The notes under the pieces: generated by a model | Database searches by the model: none | Seen by the model: the letters and a program-made list of their open reading frames with translations, nothing else | Told to the model about the DNA's origin: nothing | Assembly (NCBI GenBank): GCA_902781705.1 | Contig: CACZKE010000016.1 | Location: 1 to 64,000 of the forward strand | DNA length: 64,000 nt | Direction: 5' to 3' | DNA from: an uncultured Bacteroidia bacterium | Lineage (GTDB): Bacteria > Bacteroidota > Bacteroidia > Bacteroidales > UBA932 | Translations under genes and position numbers: made by a program | Shown here: one piece after another, positions 1 through 8,621 of the stretch | How the letters are laid out: the number at the start of each line of letters is the position of its first letter | How positions within the stretch are numbered: position 1 is the stretch's first letter

Positions 1-423
1 GTCGGCGCCGTATTCCTTCACCTCCTCGCCCATCGCGGTGGTGAGTTCCTCCACCAGCGGCGTGTTCCAGGTCGATGCCAGGGACGTGCCCACCGGGAAG
101 CCGGTGCAGTAGAAGGTCTTGTCCGTGCCGGGACGGGTGGGGTTGATGCGGAGGCCGGCAGGGCCGTCGGAAAGGACGGTCTGCGGGATGCCGAGGCGCG
201 GGATGGCCCGGGTGGTGCCGGCGGCGCCGGACACGAGGACCTCGTCGGAGCCGGTGAGGCCGCCCACCATGGAGCCCCAGCCGGAGCCCACCAGGAGCGT
301 GGCCTTCTCCTCGAGGGTCATGGCCTTCATGATTTCGTCGATGTTGTCGCTGCGCAGCTGCGGCTGGGCCGAGGCTGCGACGGTGCAGAGGGCTGCAGTC
401 ATCAGGAACAGGGTTTTCTTCAT
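1..423 (-). CDS. Glycoside hydrolase family 3 protein (probable beta-glucosidase), N-terminal part, runs off window
   Basis: This is the first 141 codons of an exported glycoside hydrolase; the remainder lies left of position 1. The ATG at 423 begins a signal peptide (MKKTLFLMTAALCTVAASAQ), which predicts periplasmic or outer-surface location. The mature part reads DEIMKAMTLEEKATLLVGSG and later RLGIPQTVLSDGPAGLR, the typical opening of GH3 beta-glucosidase/xylosidase domains. GH3 enzymes release terminal sugars by a retaining mechanism; the nucleophile Asp lies beyond the window edge, so substrate cannot be judged. It is transcribed away from the acetyl esterase and GH95 genes, suggesting a shared plant- or host-glycan degradation locus. 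The family call is firm, the substrate unknown. Confidence 0.85.
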   Translation of the reverse strand, partial: MKKTLFLMTAALCTVAASAQPQLRSDNIDEIMKAMTLEEKATLLVGSGWGSMVGGLTGSDEVLVSGAAGTTRAIPRLGIPQTVLSDGPAGLRINPTRPGTDKTFYCTGFPVGTSLASTWNTPLVEELTTAMGEEVKEYGAD

Positions 424-450
424 ATCAGTGTTATCTGGTTTTTCCGGACG

Positions 451-458
451 CAAACTTA
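451..458 (-). promoter_or_regulatory. -7 box TAAGTTTG upstream of the GH3 gene
   Basis: On the minus strand TAAGTTTG matches the Bacteroidota sigma-ABfr -7 consensus TAnnTTTG and lies 27 bases before the GH3 ATG. A possible -33 TTG lies about 20 bases further upstream. Confidence 0.6.
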
Positions 459-540
459 CGAATTCCCACCGAACTTGCCAATCCCGCGGCAGAGAATGAA
501 CAATTCATGACAAAATTTGAACACTGTGCAAAAATATTCC

Positions 541-548
541 TATCTTTC
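541..548 (+). promoter_or_regulatory. -7 box TATCTTTC upstream of the acetyl esterase pseudogene
   Basis: TATCTTTC differs by one base from TAnnTTTG, with a TTTG at 516-519 at the expected -33 spacing (21 bases). Only three bases separate it from the ATG at 552, so the transcript would be nearly leaderless. Confidence 0.5.
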
Positions 549-551
549 GGT

Positions 552-1521
552 ATGAAACGTTTCTGCACCCTGCTCCTCGCGGGCGTCCTGGCCCTGTCGG
601 CCGCCGCCCGGGAGAAAGTTCCGGCAACCGACAGCCGGATCACCTTTGTCGGCCGTACCCTCGTCACCGGCGGAGCCGTCTCTTTCGACTGGAGCGGCGT
701 CTATGCCCGCGTCGCCTTCACCGGCGGCTACCTGGCCCTGGAGGCCGGGGACAGCGGACGGGATTATTTCAATGTCTGGATCACGGACCGAGGGGGAACA
801 GGGCCGCGCCGTCTTCAAGGCCTTCGAGGCCGAAGGACAGTTCCTCCAGGCCGAGGGCATCCGGGAGCGGGTGATCGAATTCGTCGGCGACTCCTACACC
901 TGCGGCTACGGCAGCGAGAACAGCGTCCGGGAGGATCCCTTCCGTCCGGAGGACGAGAATCCCGCCAAGACCTATGCCGACATCCTGTGCCGCTATTTCG
1001 GGGCCGACGGGATCCGCACCTCCCATTCGGGCCAGGGCATCGACCGGAACTACGACGACGCCGGACGCGGCTGGCACATGCCCGACCGGTATCTCCAGAC
1101 CTTCGACCTTGCCCGGGAACCGGCCTGGGACTTCCGGGGGCCGAAGCCCGACATCACCCTCATCTATCTGGGTACCAATGACTTCTCCACAGGCAGGCAG
1201 CCCGGCTATCCGGAGTTCAAGGCCGGATACCTGCGTATCCTCCGGGCGGCCAAGGAACATTACGGCGAGGACCATCCCATCCTGTGCGTGGTCCCGCGCC
1301 ACAGCCAGGTGCTGTATGACTACGTCCGCGACGTCGTGGAGACCTGCGGCCTTTCCGCGGTCTATCTGGCCGGCCTTCCCGAAAGGGTCCATGACGACGA
1401 GGCCGACCTCGGCGCCTCCTGGCATCCGAACTATTCCGGGCACGTGAAAAAGGCCTATTCCCTCATTCCCGTCCTCTCCACCATCACCGGCTGGTCCATC
1501 GAAAACAAACCCGTGCTATGA
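552..1521 (+). pseudogene. Acetyl xylan esterase / SGNH hydrolase (CE2-like), frameshifted with probable internal deletion
   Basis: Two reading frames together encode one CE2-type esterase. The first (from ATG 552) gives a signal peptide (MKRFCTLLLAGVLALSAAAR) and the start of the N-terminal jelly-roll domain, ending sensibly at YFNVWI near 782. The second, shifted by +1, resumes at RTEGEQGRAVFKAF near 784 and holds the SGNH domain: nucleophile motif GDSYTCGYG, GTNDFS, and the catalytic Asp/His motif in [10 protein letters not shown] near the C-terminus. CE2 proteins normally carry roughly 30 more residues between these two segments, so I infer a deletion that also shifted the frame. Such enzymes deacetylate xylan and related polysaccharides. 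The stop overlaps the GH95 start (ATGA), so both were one operon. A local assembly error is the alternative. Confidence 0.7.
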
Positions 1522-3848
1522 GAATACGCCTCCTTCCCCTTCTGCTACTCCTGACGGCCTGCACGGCCGCTCCCGACCGTTCCCTGACCCTGCACTACGA
1601 CAGGCCGGCGACCTACTTCGAAGAGGCGCTGCCGCTGGGCAACGGCCGCCTGGGCGCCATGGTCTATGGCGATCCGGTCCACGAGCACATCTCCCTGAAC
1701 GACATCACCCTTTGGACCGGCGAACCGGACAAAGGTACGCAGCATCCGGACCTCATCGCAACAGGCGCCGGTTCGAATGCCTCCGAGGCGCTGAAGGCCG
1801 TGCGGGAAGCCCTCGACCGCGAGGACTACCGGGCCGCCGAACAGCTTCAGAGCGGCCTGCAGGGGCATTTCAGCGAAACGTACATGCCGCTCGGCACGCT
1901 CCGGATCGACTACGATCCCGCATCCGTCACGGATTATGTGCGTACGCTGGACCTCTCCCGGGCTGTCGCCACGACCTCTTACCTGAGGGACGGCGCCATT
2001 TTCCGCAGCGAGGCGTTCGTCTCCGCGCCCGACTCGGTCATCGTCGTACACATCGTTTCGGAAAAGCCCCTGAATGCCCGCGTCCGCCTGGAAACGGAAC
2101 TGCCCCATACGGTATCGGCCTCGGAGGAAGGACTGACCGTGGACGGTTATGCCGCCTGGCATTCCTACCCCGGCTACTTCTCGCAGGAACTCATCAGTCC
2201 GGAGAAATACTGGTATGACCCGGAGCGGGGCATCCATTTCCGGACGGCCCTTTCCGCCGATGTCAAGGGCGGAACCCTGGCGGTCCGGGATGGCGTCCTG
2301 GAACTCGAGGGCGTGAGCGAAGCGACCCTGTATGTGGTCAACGCCAGCAGTTTCAACGGGTTCGACAAGGATCCGGTGAAGGAAGGGAAACCTTACCAGG
2401 CGATGGCCGATGCGAATCTCGCCGCCGCGAAGGCGGCCGGTTTCTCCCGGCTCCTGGCCCGGCATGAAGCGGATTACAAGGGATTGTTCGACCGCGTATC
2501 CATCGACCTGGGCGCGACGCCGGACTCCGTCCGCGTCCTTCCCACCGACGTCCAGCTCAAGCGCTATACGGACCTCGGCGAAGCGAACCCGGAACTGGAA
2601 GCGCTTTACTATCAGTACGGAAGATATCTCCTGATTTCCTCTTCCCGGACGGAAGGAGTCCCGGCGAACCTGCAGGGTCTGTGGAACGAAAGCATGGAAC
2701 CGCCGTGGAGCAGCAACTACACCATCAACATCAACCTGGAGGAGAACTACTGGCCCGCCGAGGCGGCCGGTCTCCCCGAGATGCACCAGGTCCTGCTGGG
2801 CTTTGTGCGGAATCTCAGCCGGAACGGCGCCCCGGCCGCCGAGCGCCTGTATGGCGCCACGCGGGGCTGGAACGCCGGTCATAATTCCGACATCTGGGCC
2901 ATGGCCACGCCCGTGGGCCTCGGCACCGGCAACCCCTGCTGGGCGGACTGGACGATGGGCGGCGCCTGGCTGTCCACCCACCTCTGGGAGCATTGGCTCT
3001 ACACGCGCTCCCGAGCCGACCTCGAACGCGACTATCCCGTCCTGAAGGGCGCGGCCGAGTTCTGTCTGGACTGGCTCGTGGAAAAGGACGGCGAACTCAT
3101 CACCTCACCGAGCACATCCCCTGAAAACCAGTATCTTACGCCAGACGGTTTCCGCGGGGCAACCCTCTACGGCGCCACCTCCGACCTCGCCATCATCCGG
3201 GAATGCGTCACCGACGCCGTCGCCGCTGCCCGGGAACTCGGGGTGGACGGGGATTTCGTCGCCGAAGCCGAGGAGAAGCTCGCCCGGCTCCGTCCCTACC
3301 AGATCGACCATGTGGGCAAACTCCAGGAATGGTACCATGACTGGGCCGATGCGGAACCCCTGCACCGTCACCAGTCGCACCTCATCGGCGCCTATCCCGG
3401 TCACCAGATCGTGACGGGACCTTTTGCCGACGCCGCTTTGAAGACCTTGGAAATCAGGGGCTTCGAGACCACCGGCTGGAGCTGCGGCTGGCGCATCAAC
3501 CTCTACGCCCGCCTGGGCGACGGGGAGAACGCCTACAAGATGTACCGCCGGCTCCTCCGCTACGTGAGCCCCGACAATTATCAGGGCGACGACGCCCGCC
3601 GGGGCGGCGGCACCTACCCGAACCTCTTCGACGCCCACTCCCCGTTCCAGATCGACGGCAACTTCGGCGGCTGCGCCGGTGTCATGGAAATGCTCCTGTA
3701 CAGCGCCCCCGACGGCACGCTCACCCCGCTCCCGGCCCTTCCTTCCGCCTGGCCCACCGGCTCCGTCAAGGGTCTCCGCACCCGCCGCGGCACCACCGTG
3801 GACATCACCTGGAAGGACGGCAAGGTCGTCTCCTTCCAGGAGCGGTAG
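1518..3848 (+). CDS. GH95 alpha-L-fucosidase-like lipoprotein
   Basis: This 776-residue protein matches glycoside hydrolase family 95 over its whole length. It begins with a lipoprotein signal (lipobox LTAC, Cys about residue 15), predicting surface or periplasmic membrane anchoring. The N-terminal beta-sandwich shows the family signature [18 protein letters not shown]; the (alpha/alpha)6 barrel holds [14 protein letters not shown], whose N404 and N406 correspond to the two catalytic Asn residues of Bifidobacterium AfcA, and FQIDGNFGG, whose D713 corresponds to the general base. GH95 inverts alpha-1,2-fucosyl bonds, with some members acting on alpha-galactosides, so fucose is likely rather than certain. 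The ATG overlaps the upstream esterase stop by four bases, showing translational coupling. Confidence 0.85.
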   Translation: MRIRLLPLLLLLTACTAAPDRSLTLHYDRPATYFEEALPLGNGRLGAMVYGDPVHEHISLNDITLWTGEPDKGTQHPDLIATGAGSNASEALKAVREALDREDYRAAEQLQSGLQGHFSETYMPLGTLRIDYDPASVTDYVRTLDLSRAVATTSYLRDGAIFRSEAFVSAPDSVIVVHIVSEKPLNARVRLETELPHTVSASEEGLTVDGYAAWHSYPGYFSQELISPEKYWYDPERGIHFRTALSADVKGGTLAVRDGVLELEGVSEATLYVVNASSFNGFDKDPVKEGKPYQAMADANLAAAKAAGFSRLLARHEADYKGLFDRVSIDLGATPDSVRVLPTDVQLKRYTDLGEANPELEALYYQYGRYLLISSSRTEGVPANLQGLWNESMEPPWSSNYTININLEENYWPAEAAGLPEMHQVLLGFVRNLSRNGAPAAERLYGATRGWNAGHNSDIWAMATPVGLGTGNPCWADWTMGGAWLSTHLWEHWLYTRSRADLERDYPVLKGAAEFCLDWLVEKDGELITSPSTSPENQYLTPDGFRGATLYGATSDLAIIRECVTDAVAAARELGVDGDFVAEAEEKLARLRPYQIDHVGKLQEWYHDWADAEPLHRHQSHLIGAYPGHQIVTGPFADAALKTLEIRGFETTGWSCGWRINLYARLGDGENAYKMYRRLLRYVSPDNYQGDDARRGGGTYPNLFDAHSPFQIDGNFGGCAGVMEMLLYSAPDGTLTPLPALPSAWPTGSVKGLRTRRGTTVDITWKDGKVVSFQER

Positions 3849-3890
3849 ACCGTCCCGGCAAACCACCTGACGCACAACGATTTACAAAAA

Positions 3891-3918
3891 ACTCCCTGGT
3901 GCATTTGTACCAGGGAGT
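3891..3918. terminator. Bidirectional hairpin terminator between GH95 and creD-like genes
   Basis: A perfect 10-bp stem (ACTCCCTGGT / ACCAGGGAGT) with an 8-base loop lies between two converging genes. An A-run precedes it and an AT-rich stretch follows, so it could stop transcription in both directions. Confidence 0.75.
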
Positions 3919-3938
3919 ATCATTAAAACGCCTGTAAT

Positions 3939-5213
3939 TCAATCAGATAACTGCGACGCAGATTTATTCAGGTTGCGGGTGAGGTACATGATGCCCACCA
4001 GGAGGACGAAGAGGACCAGCGTGCCGGCGATGAGGGCGTAGGTTTCCATCTGGAGCAGGATGTAACTGAGCCCATAGGCCAGGGTGACCAAGGCCGTGAG
4101 CAGGTAGGCCGTCTTGTCCCGGAGGATGCCGCGGAAGTAGCCGAAGAGGGCGGCGATGGTCATCAGGGCGGCCAGGGCATAGGCCACCGGGAAACGCATG
4201 AACTCGGAGAAGGACAGCACCAAGGCATAGAAGAGCACGAGGGACAGTCCGATCACGAGGTACTGCACCAGGTCGATCTTCTTCTTGCCCACGAGTTCCA
4301 CCGCCAGGCCGGCGATGAACACCAGCAGGATCACGAGGATGCCGTATTTGGCCGACCGGGTGGTCTGCTGGTACTGGGTGACGCCCTGGAGCATGTTCAC
4401 GCCGAAAGAGGTGTCGTCCGGATTGCCGCGGTTGATTTCGGTCACCGACCAGCGGGCCGTGAATCCATTCTCCGTCACCTCACGCTCCGACGGGAGGAAG
4501 TCGCCGGTGAAAGACGGATCCGGGCAGTTGGAGCGCATTCTGACCTCCGTGGTTTCGCCGTACGGCCGGACCATCAGGGAAGAAGATCCCTTCACGCGGT
4601 AAGTAAGACGGAACGGCAGAACCGTTTTTCCATCCATCAGGGCCGTGTCCATGTCGATGGGTTCGGAAAGCGAAGCCTTGGTCTCGGCTTCCGAATAGGG
4701 ATCTGCCTTGCTGCCCGAGCCGGAATGGAAGGAATAGGATTTCTCCCCCAGCGCAATGTCCACGCTGCCCTCGATGCCCCGGAGGTCGCTTAGCCCCATC
4801 GACACGGTTTGTTCCGTGAGCTTTTCCTTCGCGAGATAAGCCGGGATCACGAAATCGCCCGTTACGACGACATCGGCCCCATAGACCATGATGTCGTAGA
4901 TGGAGCGGTGGAGGGTCTGGGTCTGCGTGTCGATCTCATAGGACAGCTTCCGGGGATAGACCGTCCCGGTGGCCTCCTTCGTCGTTTTCTTCTGGTCCTT
5001 GTCGATGACCTCCATCTCGTAGGAGAACTTCAGGACCGGGCCGGTGAGCGTCTGGGCGCGGCCCCAGCTGGCGGAGACTTCGAGCCGGCTGGAATCGGCC
5101 GCCATCTGGCGGTCCCGGATCTGGCCCTGGACCATCGCCAGCGGAATGAGCATCAAAAGGGCAAGCACGCCCATCAGGGCGATCTTCAGGGGAAGGGAAT
5201 CTTTCAGTTTCAT
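3939..5213 (-). CDS. creD: CreD-family inner membrane protein
   Basis: The 424-residue protein has one N-terminal transmembrane helix (LKIALMGVLALLMLIPLAMV), a long periplasmic domain of about 270 residues, and a cluster of five or six helices in the last 140 residues, the topology of E. coli CreD (about 450 residues). The motif QGQIRDRQ after the first helix and GVTQYQQTTRSAKYG before the second block are typical of the family. CreD belongs to the CreBC regulon in enterobacteria and is associated with envelope integrity and beta-lactam or colicin tolerance; its biochemical role is not known. No CreBC-like two-component system is adjacent here. It diverges from ettA, leaving a 44-bp intergenic region. 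Confidence 0.85.
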   Translation of the reverse strand: MKLKDSLPLKIALMGVLALLMLIPLAMVQGQIRDRQMAADSSRLEVSASWGRAQTLTGPVLKFSYEMEVIDKDQKKTTKEATGTVYPRKLSYEIDTQTQTLHRSIYDIMVYGADVVVTGDFVIPAYLAKEKLTEQTVSMGLSDLRGIEGSVDIALGEKSYSFHSGSGSKADPYSEAETKASLSEPIDMDTALMDGKTVLPFRLTYRVKGSSSLMVRPYGETTEVRMRSNCPDPSFTGDFLPSEREVTENGFTARWSVTEINRGNPDDTSFGVNMLQGVTQYQQTTRSAKYGILVILLVFIAGLAVELVGKKKIDLVQYLVIGLSLVLFYALVLSFSEFMRFPVAYALAALMTIAALFGYFRGILRDKTAYLLTALVTLAYGLSYILLQMETYALIAGTLVLFVLLVGIMYLTRNLNKSASQLSD

Positions 5214-5227
5214 ACGGATTTTTTACT

Positions 5228-5235
5228 TATCTTTG
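5228..5235 (+). promoter_or_regulatory. -7 box TATCTTTG of ettA
   Basis: A perfect TAnnTTTG box lies 22 bases before the ettA ATG, in the short divergent region shared with the creD-like gene. Confidence 0.75.
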
Positions 5236-5257
5236 CAAACACCGCAAATAACACACC

Positions 5258-6934
5258 ATGGCAGACGAAAAGATCATATTCTCGATGAACGGGGTGGGGA
5301 AAGTCCTCCCCCACAACAACAAAGTCATCCTCAAGGACATCTACCTTTCCTTCTTCTACGGGGCGAAAATCGGCATCATCGGCCTGAACGGGTCGGGAAA
5401 GTCCACCCTCCTGAAGATCATCGCCGGCGTGGAGAAATCCTACAAGGGCGAGGTGGTCTGGGCCCCGGGCTACAGCGTGGGGTATCTCGCGCAGGAGCCG
5501 GAGATGGATCCGGAGAAGACCGTCATCGAGGTGGTCCAGGAAGGCGTGCAGGAGGTCATGGACGTCCTGCAGGAATACAACGACATCTCGATGAAGTTCA
5601 TGGAGCCCATGGACGACGACGAGATGAACCGCCTCATCGAGCGCCAGGGTGAACTTACGGAACTGATCGAACATCTGGACGGCTGGGAGATCGACGCCAA
5701 GTTGGAAAGGGCCATGGACGCCCTCCAGTGCCCGCCTTCCGACGCCCTCGTCAAGAACCTCTCCGGCGGTGAGCGCCGCCGCGTCGCGCTGTGCCGCCTC
5801 CTGCTGCAGCAGCCGGACGTCCTCCTGCTGGACGAGCCCACGAACCACCTGGACACCGAGTCCATCCAGTGGCTGGAAGCGCACCTGCAGCAGTACAAGG
5901 GCACGGTCATCGCCGTCACCCACGACCGTTACTTCCTGGACAACGTCGCCGGCTGGATCCTGGAACTGGACCGCGGCGAGGGCATCCCGTGGAAGGGCAA
6001 CTATTCCTCCTGGCTGGACCAGAAGACCAAGCGCCTCGCCCAGGAGGAGAAGCAGGAATCCAAGCGCCGGAAGACGCTGGAGCGCGAGTTGGAGTGGGTC
6101 CGGATGGCCCCGAAGGCCCGCCAGGCCAAGCAGAAGGCCCGTCTGGGCGCCTACGAGAAACTGGCCTCGGCCGATGTAAAGCAGAAGGAAGCGAACCTCG
6201 AAATCTACATACCCAACGGACCGCACCTCGGCAACAAGGTCATCCGGTTCAACGACGTGTCCAAGGCCTATGACGGCAAGGTCCTCTTCGAGCACCTGAC
6301 CTTCGAACTCCCGCCGGCCGGCATCGTGGGCGTCATCGGCCCGAACGGCGCGGGCAAGACCACGCTCTTCCGCCTCATTATGGGCATCGAGCAGCCCGAC
6401 AGCGGTTCCATCGAGATCGGCGAGACGGTGAAGATCGCCTACGTGGACCAGCAGCACAAGTCCATCGACCCGGACAAGACGGTCTATGAGACGATTGCGG
6501 GGAACTCCGAATGGGTGCGCCTCGGGAACCGCGACATCAACGCCCGTTCCTGGGTGTCCCGCTTCAATTTCTCCGGGGCCGACCAGGAAAAACTGTGCGG
6601 CGTCCTCTCCGGCGGTGAACGGAACCGCCTCCACCTGGCCCTGACCCTCAAGGACGAAGGCAACGTCCTCCTCCTGGACGAACCCACCAACGACGTGGAT
6701 GTCAATACGATCCGTGCCCTGGAAGAGGGCCTGGACGGCTTCGCGGGCTGCGCTGTCGTGGTCTCCCATGACCGCTGGTTCCTGGACCGCATCGCCACGC
6801 ACATCCTCGCCTTCGAGGGCGACTCGCAGGTCGTCTTCTTCGACGGCAACTATTCCGAATACGAGGAGAACAAGAAGATGCGCATGGGCAACGTGGAGCC
6901 CAAGCGCTTCAAGTACAAGAAACTCATGGAGTAG
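5258..6934 (+). CDS. ettA: Energy-dependent translational throttle protein EttA (ABC-F ATPase)
   Basis: This 558-residue protein is a soluble ABC-F ATPase with two ABC domains and no membrane segments. Domain 1 has Walker A GLNGSGKST (residues 42-50), LSGGERRR and DEPTNHLD; domain 2 has GPNGAGKTT, LSGGERNR and DEPTNDVD. Between them is the charged linker (KRLAQEEKQESKRRKTLERE) that contacts the ribosome P-site region. Length, linker and the first-domain sequence match EttA rather than Uup or antibiotic-resistance ABC-F proteins. EttA binds the ribosomal E site and gates entry of 70S initiation complexes into elongation according to the ATP/ADP ratio. It is monocistronic, with its own promoter and terminator. 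Confidence 0.92.
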   Translation: MADEKIIFSMNGVGKVLPHNNKVILKDIYLSFFYGAKIGIIGLNGSGKSTLLKIIAGVEKSYKGEVVWAPGYSVGYLAQEPEMDPEKTVIEVVQEGVQEVMDVLQEYNDISMKFMEPMDDDEMNRLIERQGELTELIEHLDGWEIDAKLERAMDALQCPPSDALVKNLSGGERRRVALCRLLLQQPDVLLLDEPTNHLDTESIQWLEAHLQQYKGTVIAVTHDRYFLDNVAGWILELDRGEGIPWKGNYSSWLDQKTKRLAQEEKQESKRRKTLERELEWVRMAPKARQAKQKARLGAYEKLASADVKQKEANLEIYIPNGPHLGNKVIRFNDVSKAYDGKVLFEHLTFELPPAGIVGVIGPNGAGKTTLFRLIMGIEQPDSGSIEIGETVKIAYVDQQHKSIDPDKTVYETIAGNSEWVRLGNRDINARSWVSRFNFSGADQEKLCGVLSGGERNRLHLALTLKDEGNVLLLDEPTNDVDVNTIRALEEGLDGFAGCAVVVSHDRWFLDRIATHILAFEGDSQVVFFDGNYSEYEENKKMRMGNVEPKRFKYKKLME

Positions 6935-7106
6935 GCTCCGACGGTCCGGCATTCACCCGCCGGGCCGTTTTTTCGATGACGTCGCCGAACCCCGTAAGCG
7001 CGGCGAAGGGAGCGAACTGGGCAGCCCGGTCAGCCATGGACATCCGGGGATGCCGTTTGGAAGTCGGGTGCTCGAGCCCGATGATGTCGTCGTACTTGCC
7101 TTTCAT
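6924..7106 (-). CDS. Small YolD-like protein, partner of the Y-family polymerase
   Basis: A 60-residue protein (MKGKYDDIIGLEHPTSKRHP then RMSMADRAAQFAPFAALTGF) resembles the short proteins encoded beside umuC/dinB-type polymerases in Firmicutes, where KYDDII and MADRAAQFAPFAALTG are hallmarks. Function is not established; the constant linkage suggests a role with the polymerase. Its ATG overlaps the polymerase stop by four bases, so the two are translationally coupled. Its 3' end runs into the 3' end of ettA (11-bp convergent overlap) and includes the ettA terminator hairpin, so its last dozen residues (ARRVNAGPSEPTP) are probably of little importance. Confident that it is translated, less so of family naming. 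Confidence 0.7.
   Translation of the reverse strand: MKGKYDDIIGLEHPTSKRHPRMSMADRAAQFAPFAALTGFGDVIEKTARRVNAGPSEPTP
6941..6973 (+). terminator. Rho-independent terminator of ettA
   Basis: A 10-bp stem (ACGGTCCGGC / GCCGGGCCGT, one G-T wobble) with an 8-base loop is followed by six T residues. It begins seven bases after the ettA stop and lies inside the 3' end of the opposing small ORF. Confidence 0.85.
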
Positions 7107-8551
7107 TTGCGGTGCCCTCCGATCTGGTTGTTACGTTCGCGGGTGGTCGCCCCTTCTTCGAAGTCGATGCCCGTGAGGATGGCGTTCTTGCCGAATTTCC
7201 GCCGGATGGCCAGGATGGCCTCCTGCCGGCTGCGTTCGCGGGCGGAATCCTCCTCCGGTTCGTCGAAAAGACTCAGTTGGATTCCTTCCACTCTCGACTC
7301 GTCCACAACATGGTTCGCCACGACGTACACCCGGCGGACACTCAGGCGCCGGTCCACGATGCGGTCATACAGGTCCATCATGGCATCGGCGATGAGGGTG
7401 GTGGAAGAGGTCTGGCGACCCAGGTTGGCGCTCCCGTGGGCCGGTTTCGGGACTTTCCGGCCGTACCAGTCGTCATCGACCGGACCGCCGTAATCCTCCA
7501 CCCGTTCCAGACTTTCCATGTCATAGCCCACGTGCAGGACCACCTGGTCCGTCACCAGTTTCTTCTCCACCAGGTCCAGCACCAGCAGGTCCGTCATTTC
7601 GCGGACGATGATGCGCCCTTCCTCGAAACTGTACGGGCGCATCAGCACCTGCCCGCTGGAAATGCTGTTCGCCGAGGGCCGGTAGGCCTTGATCGCCGCG
7701 ATGGTGCAGGGTTCCCAGCCCCAGGCGTGGTCGATAAGGAGTTCCGCATTGACCCCGAAAAGCCGGTACAGGACTTCCTCCCGCTGCAGGGAGCAACGCG
7801 CCACGTCGCCCATCGTGTACATCCCGTTCGCCTCCAGCCGGGCGGCGATGCCCCGGCCCACCCGCCAGAAGTCCGTCAGGGGCCGGTGCGTCCAGTATTT
7901 GCGCCGATAGGTCATCTCGTCCAGTTCGGCGATCCGCACGCCGTCCTTGTCGGCCGGAGAGTGCTTGGCCTCGATGTCCATCGCCACCTTCGCCAGATAC
8001 AGGTTCGGGGCAATGCCCGCCGTCGCGGTGATATGGGTGGTGTCCAGCACGTCCTGGATCATCCGCCGCGTCAGTTCATGGGCCGTCAGCCCGTACAGGG
8101 GCAGGTAATCGGTCGCGTCGATGAAGACCTCGTCGATGGAATAGACGTGGATGTCCTCGGAGGAAACGTACTTGAGATAGACCTCGTAGATCTTCGCGCT
8201 CACTTCCATGTACAGGGCCATCCGCGGGACGGCGATCTCGAATCCCAGGGCCAGGTGCGGATTCTGCCGGACCTGCGTATCGTCGGAGGATTCGCCGGTG
8301 AGCCGTGCCTTCCGGGCCCGGGCGGCATTGATCTCCCGGACCTTCTGCTTTACCTCGAAGAGGCGCCCCCGCCCGGGAATCCCATAGGCCTTGAGTGAAG
8401 GGGATACGGCGAGGCAGATGGTCTTGTCCGTCCGGGAGGCATCGGCCACCACGAGGTTCGTCGTCAGGGCATCCAGCCCCCGCTCCGCGCATTCCACGGA
8501 GGCATAGAACGACTTGAGGTCGATGGCGATGTAGGTCCTTTCCTTATCCAT
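7103..8551 (-). CDS. Y-family DNA polymerase (UmuC/DinB-like)
   Basis: The 482-residue protein is a translesion polymerase. The N-terminus carries the catalytic Asp and steric gate (AIDLKSFYASVEC), and YSIDEVFID provides the second metal-binding acidic pair. A helix-hairpin-helix region (FWRVGRGIAARLEANGMYTM) and little-finger domain follow. QLSLF at residues 425-429 matches the beta-clamp binding motif. It most resembles the UmuC-like subgroup that travels with YolD-like proteins. I take ATG 8551 (MDKERTY) as start, because the upstream in-frame TTG at 8563 falls inside the TATCTTTG promoter box. It probably replicates past damaged bases in the cytoplasm. No LexA-type operator was evident in the short upstream region. 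Confidence 0.88.
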   Translation of the reverse strand: MDKERTYIAIDLKSFYASVECAERGLDALTTNLVVADASRTDKTICLAVSPSLKAYGIPGRGRLFEVKQKVREINAARARKARLTGESSDDTQVRQNPHLALGFEIAVPRMALYMEVSAKIYEVYLKYVSSEDIHVYSIDEVFIDATDYLPLYGLTAHELTRRMIQDVLDTTHITATAGIAPNLYLAKVAMDIEAKHSPADKDGVRIAELDEMTYRRKYWTHRPLTDFWRVGRGIAARLEANGMYTMGDVARCSLQREEVLYRLFGVNAELLIDHAWGWEPCTIAAIKAYRPSANSISSGQVLMRPYSFEEGRIIVREMTDLLVLDLVEKKLVTDQVVLHVGYDMESLERVEDYGGPVDDDWYGRKVPKPAHGSANLGRQTSSTTLIADAMMDLYDRIVDRRLSVRRVYVVANHVVDESRVEGIQLSLFDEPEEDSARERSRQEAILAIRRKFGKNAILTGIDFEEGATTRERNNQIGGHRK

Positions 8552-8560
8552 TGGGGAGTT

Positions 8561-8568
8561 CAAAGATA
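8561..8568 (-). promoter_or_regulatory. -7 box TATCTTTG of the Y-family polymerase gene
   Basis: A perfect box on the minus strand ends about nine bases before ATG 8551. The alternative TTG start overlaps this box, which decides the start in favour of the ATG. Confidence 0.75.
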
Positions 8569-8585
8569 AGGAAAAAAAAGAAAAG

Positions 8586-8612
8586 AGATTCTTCGCTACG
8601 CTCAGAATGACA
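8586..8612. repeat. Short dispersed repeat of the AGATT...GAATGAC type
   Basis: AGATTCTTCGCTACGCTCAG followed by AATGACA resembles half of the palindromic elements at 57015-57097 and 40669-40898. It lies upstream of the polymerase promoter and just after the 3' end of the next leftward gene. Confidence 0.45.
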
Positions 8613-8621
8613 ATAGACCGG

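Noticed and set aside
8561..8563. TTG start for the Y-family polymerase
   Set aside because: The TTG is part of the TATCTTTG promoter box, so it would not be in the transcript.
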